NCBI GenBank assembly: GCA_030595765.1
Contig: JAUVCJ010000011.1
Span: 1-21,907, forward strand
Length of the DNA: 21,907 bases
Origin: Thermoplasmatota archaeon
GTDB taxonomy: Archaea; Thermoplasmatota; Thermoplasmata; GCA-020350865; JAUVCJ01
Reading direction: 5' to 3'
Every line of letters starts with the position of its first letter. Within the stretch, counting starts at the first letter, position 1. Below are positions 6,270 through 12,718 of this stretch, one piece after another. A program made the translations under genes and the position numbers. Under the pieces are notes generated by a model that saw only the letters and a list, made by a program, of their open reading frames with translations, had not been told where the DNA came from and did no database searches.

Positions 6270-9200
6270 TGCTTCTTCTTCAATTCCTTTGCCAGTTTTT
6301 TCGGGATGCCCTTCAGTAGCGCCAATTCGTCCTCGGTAGCATTATTGATGTCATCCAGGCTCTTGTAACCAGCACCCATCAGTATATCCAGCCTGGAGTT
6401 GCCCAAACCCGATATGCTCAGCATTGCCTTCCTGAAGGCTCTGAATTGCTTGTCCCCCAAAGATGACCCGCACACGAAGCACTGCTCCTCCTCCTCGTTC
6501 ACAAAGGTACCACAAGTTGGGCACTTGATCCTGTTGGCAAGAACACCCAGTTCCTCTAAATCCTCTCCCCCATCTCCCTCACTTTTCGGCTCTTCCTCTG
6601 AGTAAACCTCAGATCCTACCTCACTAGCATCTACATCAACACCATCTTCGCCAGAGCCTTCTTCGTGGATATCCTCATCTTCATGGCCGCGCTCATTGCC
6701 TTCGTCCAGATCATCTTTGTCGGCTACTTCCAATGAGGCCTCCAATTCGGATCCATCCTCTTGCTCCAAGCTTTTCTCTTTAATCTGTGCAGTGGTTTCA
6801 ATGTCTCCTCCGCACATGAAGCACTGTTTTTCCTCGCTATCCACGAATGTTCCGCAGTGTTGGCACTTTATCTTATTCTCAAGCACCACAGGCTCATCGT
6901 CAAGGGCTTCCACGTCATCAATATCGACGGCCTCTTCTCTTTCTTCTTCTAGTTCATCAGGTCGGGTTCTATCTGGCTCATCAATGTAGGTCTTTTTCAC
7001 TGAGCCCGATATCTCATCTTCAGCCTGGGCATCAGCATCCAGCTTTCCCCCGCAGAAGATGCATTCGGTGTCCTCTCCAACATTGAAGGTGCCACAATGA
7101 TGGCATTTTATCCCGTTCTCAAATACTTTCTCTTCAGCCTTGGCATCAGCATTCAACTTTCCCCCGCAGAATATGCATTCGGTGTCCTCTCCAACATTGA
7201 AAGTGCCGCAATGATGGCATTTTATCCCGCTCTCGATTATGCCCGGGCCCTCGGTTTTTGGCCCCATGATATCCTCATCGAAGGCAGCTGCATCTTTTTC
7301 ACTGCCCTCATCTGCATCATGATCACCATTCTCATCAACATCCCGCTCAATGCCCCCCTCTGTGGCATCTTCACTGGCTTGTTCCATGTCGTCTTCACTC
7401 AGGTCTTCCAAACCATCATCGTCTGGACTTCCATCAGCATCATCGTCTACATCAGCCTCTTCCATCTGGGTATCAGCATCCAGGACTATCCCACAGACAA
7501 AGCATTCGTTTGCTCCACCACTGAGGAAGGTGCCGCAGTTGGGGCACAGATACAGTTCCTGGCTACCCTCATCGGTGCTATCCTCTGACGGGCTCTCCTC
7601 ATCTTCCTGGTCTTTTCCAGCACTTTCGGTGGTATCAACCTCCGAGGTGTCATCAACAGATACATCCTCGTCAACTGTTTCGCCCTCTGTAGCATCGCCC
7701 AAGGCCTCATCTTCCGATACATCCTCGTCAACAACTTCGTCCTCTATGTCATCATCCGTGGCCTCATCTTCTGGAACATCCTTGTCAATTGCTTCGCCCT
7801 CTGTTGCATCATTCTCTGTGGTTGGCTCTTCATCTTCAAGACTCTCAGCGCTGTCGGTATCGTCTAGAGATTCAGCATCCTCTTCATCAAGGTCATCATC
7901 ATGGCTTCCTCCATCCTCTTCCTCGCTGTTATCGTCTTCTTCATCCTCAGGCTTGGCCTTGAAGAATAGCTCGATCGCAGGTGGTTCTGTTGACCTGGAG
8001 ATTGCCGGGGTGATGTGTTCTGTTCGGGCTGCCGCTATCTCAAGGTCATTCTCCATGTCTGCCCATAATATTTTCTCAAAGTCCTGGTTTGCTTCCCATA
8101 ATTCATCAAAATGATCCTGATATTCTTCCTCGTCCCCGTCCTCAGCCTCCTCGAAAAGCGCTTCCAATGGGGAATCATCAGGTTCCATATCGTATGTGCC
8201 ATCTCCATCTGCCCACTCGAAATCCAAGCGATTTTCTTCCCCGACCTCCTCTGTGATGCCCTTTCCGAATATGTCAACAGGTGCTCCACAATGGGAGCAG
8301 ACCTCGTCCTCCTCGTCAAGCATCACCCCGCATCCAGGGCACTTAAGATGGTCAAACTCGATGTTCTGGAATAGTTCCTCAGCTGTTATTTCCTCTCTCA
8401 ATGATTCGTCGCAGTTGGAACATGTCCAATCATCCAGCTCCACTCTGGCATGGCAGTACGGGCAATGGAATATGCTCATCACATGGGCCCAGTTCTCTGT
8501 GAGCTCTTCCACATCTATGTCATGCTCAAGTGTCTCTCCACAGTGGTCGCATTCTTGATCGTCAAGTTCAACTCTCTGGCCGCAATATATGCAATCGAAT
8601 AATGTATGGATATGGTAATCATTCTCTTCTAGGTCATCTTCTTCGATGCCCTGCTCCAGCATCTCCCCGCAATGGTCGCACTTTGTGTCATCGAGCTTTA
8701 CCCTGCCTCCGCAATACTGGCACTCCAGCAACGAACGCAAGTGATAATCATCCTCTTCTATGTCGTCCTCATCAATGTCCTCTTCCAGTGTCTGGCCGCA
8801 ATGCGCACATGTGACATCATCCAGTTCCACTCTTCCTCCACAGTAATGACACTCCAGAAGAGAGCGTAGGTAGTAATCATCCGCCTCCAGCTCTTCCATC
8901 TCGATGTCCTGCTCCAGCACCTCCCCGCAATGGTCGCAATCCTCATTGTCCAGCTCCACCCTTCCTCCACAGTATGGGCAGTCCAGAAGGGTATGCAGGT
9001 GGTAAACATCCTCCTCCAGGTCATCATCCTCAATGTGGTGCTCCAGCATCTCTCCACATTTATCGCATTCCTCACTGTCCAACTCTACCCTTGTATTGCA
9101 ATAGGGGCAGTCAAAGAGCATCAGGGTATGAATGAGATTCTCTTCTATCTCATCATCGTCTATGTCTCGTTCCAGCGATTCCTTGCAATGAGAGCATTTC

Positions 9201-12200
9201 TTATCATCTGGATCTACTCTTCCATTACAGTACGGGCATTCGAAGATGGAGAACAGATGAAACCGGTTCTCCTCCAATTCTTCCTCTTCGATATCGTGCT
9301 CCAGTGATTCCTGGCAGTGGGGGCATATCGGTGAATGAAATTCAACCAGGCCTGTGCAGAACTCACAATCCAGGCTACCTTCGAATGCATTTTTAATCTC
9401 TTCAAGCAGGTCTTTGAGCTCCTGGGAATCAGGCTCTGATCCAATAACCTGTTCCATTATCGAAATCGACTCGGAGAGCTTTCCCAGCTTTCTCAAGACC
9501 AGCGCCTTGTTGACCAACGCTTCAGGCATTTCTGGTTCGGATTCGATCACTTTGTCAATTAGACCTCTGGCCTCATCCAGCTTGCCCATGGCAGATAATA
9601 TCCTGACCTTCTGGATCTCTAATGCTTCTCTGTCAGGGGCCAATTCAAGAGCTGAATTTATGTCGGTCAGAGCCTTCTTCTTACTTCCCAGCTCCAGGTG
9701 TAAACTTGCTCGGTTCGAAAGAATATAGGAATTAAATGCATCAACCTTCAGTGCCAAATTGAAGGCATCAAGAGCCTCTTCAAGCTTCTGCTGGTGGAAG
9801 AGCAAACAACCCTTGTTGTTGTAGGCAATGACCGAATTCGGGTTAAGCTCCAGCGCCTTTTCAAAGCAGGCAAGCGCACTGTCTGCATCATCATTGCTTA
9901 GATGGAACGTGCCTTTTAGGTTCCAGAATAGGTCCAGCTCATCTCGCTCCTCCAGAACCGTGTCCAATGCCAGCACTGCAGAGTCAAAGTCCTCCAGCTC
10001 TCCCTCTGCTATTGCCAGTTCCAGCAGGGTACCTTCGTCATCAGGCAGGATCTCCAATATCCTGTCAGCCATCTCCACCACGCCTTCCCAGTTTCCAAGC
10101 TCCACACAGATCGTGAGCCTGTTCTTCAGGGCAATAATGGACCTGCTTTGAAGCAACAGTACCCTGTCATAGCATGCCATGGCCTTCTCGCTCCTGTCCA
10201 GGGTGTATAGGATGTTTCCCTTGTGGATGAGCAGCTCTTCATCATCAGGGTTCTCGTTTAGAAGCTCAGTTATCAGGTCAAGCGAGTCTTCAAAATTCCC
10301 AAGGTTTCTGTGGAACAGGGCCCTAGCTAGTCTTCTTCTGCTAAAGCGAGCAGGTCTTCTGGTGGATATCTGAGGAGGTGCCTCTTCCATTGGCATGATA
10401 TGCTCGGCCAGGCCTGGAGACATCTCATCCATCAGCTCATCATCTTCGGATTCCTCATCCTCTGCTTCTACATCCTCTTTTAAGATAATGTCAGTATCTT
10501 CTTCCTCAACGTCCGCTGGCAGTTCATCCGGGTCTTCATCAGCTTCTACCTCTAGAAGAGTGTCTGCGCCTTCCTCAGTTTCCGTCTCTGGGAGTGTGTC
10601 TGTGTCTTCCTCAGTTTCCGCCTCTGGGAGTGTGTCTGTGTCTTCCTCAGCTTTTGCCTCTGAGAGAGCGTCTGTGTCTTCCTCAGTTTCTGCCTCTGGG
10701 AGAGCGTCCGTGTCTTCCTCAGTTTCTGCCTCTGGGAGAGTGTCTGTGTCTTCCTCAGTTTCCGTCTCTGAGAGTGTGTCTGTGTCTTCCTCAGCATCCT
10801 CATCATTTTTGGATATGGTATCCTCATCGTCAACGTCCTCATCAAGTCCAGTAGCCTGGGAGCCCAGGCTGCCTAAGAACCCTCCATCCTTTGCAGCCGG
10901 GGCATCATCCATTTCCTTGATGCCGGCAAATGCCTTGCCTTCCTCATCCTCCAGAAGAACACCCGCTTCGTCCAGACCTGCATGCACTTCACTATCTTCT
11001 TCGCCCTGTTCTTCAACAGATGATGGCGCAGAGCCTCTGAGCAGTTCTTGGTCATCTTCCGGCACTAGAGCAACATCCTGCTCGTCCATCAGAAGGGCAG
11101 GTAATTCAAAATTATCCAGATGTTCACCCAAGCCGAGTGTGTGGGTTTCTTTATCCCCTTCTTTTTCTTCCTCTTCTTCTTTTTCTTCTTCTATTTTAGT
11201 GTCAATGTCTATTGTTTTGCTATCTAGAAGTTCTTGTTCCTCTTCCTCGCCTTCTTTATCACCCTCGTCTCCTTCATCATCCTCTATCTCATGTGAGGGA
11301 TCTCTAACAATATCTCCATCAATATTCTCATCAATAACTTGCTCTAGATCTATTCCTTGTCCGGTTTCCTCATCAAGGTTCTCTTCTATATCTATCTCTT
11401 CTTCTCCTTCTTTTTCATCTTCTTTCTCTTCTTCTACCTCTCCGTCCAGAACAAGCTCCAGTCCCTTGATCGCCTTCTCAATTACTTCCTTATGCTCCCT
11501 TGCTTCCTTGAAATCCGGGTCAATATCAAGAACCATCTTGAAGCTCCCAAGGGCTGATTTGTAATGCCTGAGATTTTCATGGCATCTACCCATCAGAAAC
11601 AGCGCTGTTTTGTCCTCTTTGACAGGCTCCAGGTATCTTTCCAGCGCTATCAGCGCCTCTGCGGGTTCATCCATTTCGTAGAGCAAAGCCGCAAGATTGA
11701 GCCATCCATCAGGGTAGTCCGGCTTTATCTGTACGGCCTTTCGGAAACATACCAATGCGTTGTCCTGGGGCCCTAGATGCTTAAGGGCAAGCCCACGGTT
11801 GTTCCAGCCCTTGGCATTGTCAGGGAATTTTCTCAGCAGTGTTTCGTAGTTATCATTTGCTTCCTTGTACCGTCCAAGCTGGTACAGTGTCGCTCCCCTG
11901 TTGGTCCATGCTCCCTGATAGTCTGGGTTCAGAACCAGTATCCTGTCGTAGCATTCTATCTCCTCGTCAAATCTTTCGAGATTGAACAGGGCAAGGGCAA
12001 GTGAGTACCAGGCATTAACATCATCAGGGTCCATTCCCAGACCCTTGGAGAAGGAGTAGACCGCATCATCGAATCTTTTCAGGCCGTTAAGGGCAAATCC
12101 CTTGAGAAAATGAGTCGATGAGTAATTCTGCTTGAGAGCAATGGCCTGCTCGAATAAATCTAGGGCGGCATGGAATTGGCCGCTTCTAAGGTGGTCCTGC

Positions 12201-12712
12201 CCCTCCTCCAGCAGTTTTTCAAGCCTGTCAATGCTGGGCAGATATCTAGCATCCGCAGGGCGTGTTTGGCTTGTGCTACTTGACTTGCTACCAGTTGGGG
12301 AAAACAATCCCCTGGCCTGAAGCTGGTTAGTGAAAGAATCCCCATCAATTAGATTTATTCCTGCATCTTTGGCAAATTTTCTTGCCTTCTTGGTGAACGT
12401 AGAAGAGCTGATGTAGAGTGCAGAGCTTTCATTGGCCTTGTCCATGCTCTTTTTGAGCTTTTTCAGCTCTGTGACAGTAACAGGTTTTTCCTCCAGCCCT
12501 GTCTGGATCAGAATGTTTTCCTTTTTCCCCCCACTGGAGGAGGCGGCCACGAACGGCTCGTTCATATGCTTGGCAGAAACGTCCAACATGTCCAATTTGT
12601 AGCCAGATTCTGCCAAAAGCTTCGCTGCAAGTGCATTGAACTCTCTGGCGTCCAAAGACTCCAGGTAGCCCTTTCTTAACTTGTTTCTGTCCAGCTCAGC
12701 CACGTTACTCAC
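6266..12712 (-). CDS. Giant protein: inactive Mrr-like nuclease fold, TPRs, 14 zinc ribbons, HhH
   Basis: The 2148-residue product has no recognised named homologue; the domains are read directly. Residues 22-136 resemble an Mrr-type restriction endonuclease domain (REFNALAAKLLAESGY, later YISSSTFTKKARKFAKDAG and INLIDGDSF), but the expected catalytic Asp and QxK are replaced (QTG at 70-72). TPR block 1 covers about 165-420. An acidic linker (420-785) contains a 12-residue repeat. TPR block 2 covers about 790-1114. Nine CxxC...CxxC ribbons lie at 1116-1475, then an acidic linker, then five more ribbons at 1723-2082. A helix-hairpin-helix (SGLGNSRLDILMGAG, LLKGIPKKLAKEL) ends the protein. There is no signal peptide or TM helix, so it is cytoplasmic. 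GTG at 12712 lies six bases after the upstream TPR gene and has no clear Shine-Dalgarno, suggesting translational coupling. A DNA-associated scaffold role is inference. Confidence 0.92.
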   Translation of the reverse strand: MSNVAELDRNKLRKGYLESLDAREFNALAAKLLAESGYKLDMLDVSAKHMNEPFVAASSSGGKKENILIQTGLEEKPVTVTELKKLKKSMDKANESSALYISSSTFTKKARKFAKDAGINLIDGDSFTNQLQARGLFSPTGSKSSSTSQTRPADARYLPSIDRLEKLLEEGQDHLRSGQFHAALDLFEQAIALKQNYSSTHFLKGFALNGLKRFDDAVYSFSKGLGMDPDDVNAWYSLALALFNLERFDEEIECYDRILVLNPDYQGAWTNRGATLYQLGRYKEANDNYETLLRKFPDNAKGWNNRGLALKHLGPQDNALVCFRKAVQIKPDYPDGWLNLAALLYEMDEPAEALIALERYLEPVKEDKTALFLMGRCHENLRHYKSALGSFKMVLDIDPDFKEAREHKEVIEKAIKGLELVLDGEVEEEKEDEKEGEEEIDIEENLDEETGQGIDLEQVIDENIDGDIVRDPSHEIEDDEGDEGDKEGEEEEQELLDSKTIDIDTKIEEEKEEEEEKEGDKETHTLGLGEHLDNFELPALLMDEQDVALVPEDDQELLRGSAPSSVEEQGEEDSEVHAGLDEAGVLLEDEEGKAFAGIKEMDDAPAAKDGGFLGSLGSQATGLDEDVDDEDTISKNDEDAEEDTDTLSETETEEDTDTLPEAETEEDTDALPEAETEEDTDALSEAKAEEDTDTLPEAETEEDTDTLPETETEEGADTLLEVEADEDPDELPADVEEEDTDIILKEDVEAEDEESEDDELMDEMSPGLAEHIMPMEEAPPQISTRRPARFSRRRLARALFHRNLGNFEDSLDLITELLNENPDDEELLIHKGNILYTLDRSEKAMACYDRVLLLQSRSIIALKNRLTICVELGNWEGVVEMADRILEILPDDEGTLLELAIAEGELEDFDSAVLALDTVLEERDELDLFWNLKGTFHLSNDDADSALACFEKALELNPNSVIAYNNKGCLLFHQQKLEEALDAFNLALKVDAFNSYILSNRASLHLELGSKKKALTDINSALELAPDREALEIQKVRILSAMGKLDEARGLIDKVIESEPEMPEALVNKALVLRKLGKLSESISIMEQVIGSEPDSQELKDLLEEIKNAFEGSLDCEFCTGLVEFHSPICPHCQESLEHDIEEEELEENRFHLFSIFECPYCNGRVDPDDKKCSHCKESLERDIDDDEIEENLIHTLMLFDCPYCNTRVELDSEECDKCGEMLEHHIEDDDLEEDVYHLHTLLDCPYCGGRVELDNEDCDHCGEVLEQDIEMEELEADDYYLRSLLECHYCGGRVELDDVTCAHCGQTLEEDIDEDDIEEDDYHLRSLLECQYCGGRVKLDDTKCDHCGEMLEQGIEEDDLEENDYHIHTLFDCIYCGQRVELDDQECDHCGETLEHDIDVEELTENWAHVMSIFHCPYCHARVELDDWTCSNCDESLREEITAEELFQNIEFDHLKCPGCGVMLDEEDEVCSHCGAPVDIFGKGITEEVGEENRLDFEWADGDGTYDMEPDDSPLEALFEEAEDGDEEEYQDHFDELWEANQDFEKILWADMENDLEIAAARTEHITPAISRSTEPPAIELFFKAKPEDEEDDNSEEEDGGSHDDDLDEEDAESLDDTDSAESLEDEEPTTENDATEGEAIDKDVPEDEATDDDIEDEVVDEDVSEDEALGDATEGETVDEDVSVDDTSEVDTTESAGKDQEDEESPSEDSTDEGSQELYLCPNCGTFLSGGANECFVCGIVLDADTQMEEADVDDDADGSPDDDGLEDLSEDDMEQASEDATEGGIERDVDENGDHDADEGSEKDAAAFDEDIMGPKTEGPGIIESGIKCHHCGTFNVGEDTECIFCGGKLNADAKAEEKVFENGIKCHHCGTFNVGEDTECIFCGGKLDADAQAEDEISGSVKKTYIDEPDRTRPDELEEEREEAVDIDDVEALDDEPVVLENKIKCQHCGTFVDSEEKQCFMCGGDIETTAQIKEKSLEQEDGSELEASLEVADKDDLDEGNERGHEDEDIHEEGSGEDGVDVDASEVGSEVYSEEEPKSEGDGGEDLEELGVLANRIKCPTCGTFVNEEEEQCFVCGSSLGDKQFRAFRKAMLSISGLGNSRLDILMGAGYKSLDDINNATEDELALLKGIPKKLAKELKKKH
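7020..7232 (-). repeat. 114-bp duplication of one zinc ribbon
   Basis: Two adjacent copies, starting about 7020 and 7134, are nearly identical at DNA level over almost 100 bases. They encode ribbons 11 and 12, both reading IKCHHCGTFNVGEDTECIFC. Synonymous differences are few (for example GGTGCCACAA against AGTGCCGCAA), so the duplication is recent or maintained by conversion. Confidence 0.85.
8288..9367 (-). repeat. Nine-fold zinc-ribbon tandem array
   Basis: Residues 1116-1475 of the giant protein contain nine CxxC...CxxC ribbons spaced about 42-43 residues apart. The consensus is CPYCGGRVELDDxxCDHCGE, followed by an acidic linker of the type LExDIxxxELEExDYHLxSLL. All 36 Cys ligands are present. 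The linker is also conserved, so the repeating unit is ribbon plus acidic helix rather than the ribbon alone. Confidence 0.88.
10505..10792 (-). repeat. 36-bp tandem repeat encoding EEDTDTLPEAET-like units
   Basis: Eight in-frame 36-base units encode 12-residue repeats in the giant protein (residues about 641-736). The best-conserved units are EEDTDTLPEAET and EEDTDALPEAET; the last two units are diverged (EEGADTLLEVEA, DEDPDELPADVE). The repeat is acidic and presumably disordered. Copy number is likely to vary between strains. Confidence 0.85.
12305..12649 (-). other. Mrr-like restriction-endonuclease fold domain, catalytically degenerate
   Basis: Residues 22-136 of the giant protein. The helix-strand pattern, the Gly-Tyr at 37-38, the strand ENILIQ at 65-70, SSSTFTKKARKFAKDAG at 102-118 and LIDGD at 121-125 match the Mrr_cat layout. 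The metal-binding Asp before the core strand is absent, and QxK reads Q-T-G. Active Mrr-like enzymes need these residues, so a binding or structural role is more likely. Confidence 0.6.
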
Positions 12713-12718
12713 TCAAAT

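Noticed and set aside
7097..7588. 163-codon + strand frame rich in Ile, Phe and Leu, resembling a membrane protein
   Set aside because: It lies opposite the giant gene. Antisense of GAT/GAA-rich acidic codons gives ATC/TTC, which mimics hydrophobic segments. It repeats exactly where the sense zinc ribbons repeat.
7350..8114. 254-codon + strand Ser-rich frame
   Set aside because: It is again the antisense of an Asp/Glu-rich stretch of the giant protein. No start signals or recognisable domain are present.
10395..11564. 389-codon + strand Ser-rich frame
   Set aside because: It is the antisense of the acidic linker (GAG/GAT-rich), which reads as TCC/TCA/TCT Ser codons. The sense frame continues through TPRs on both sides and is clearly the coding one.
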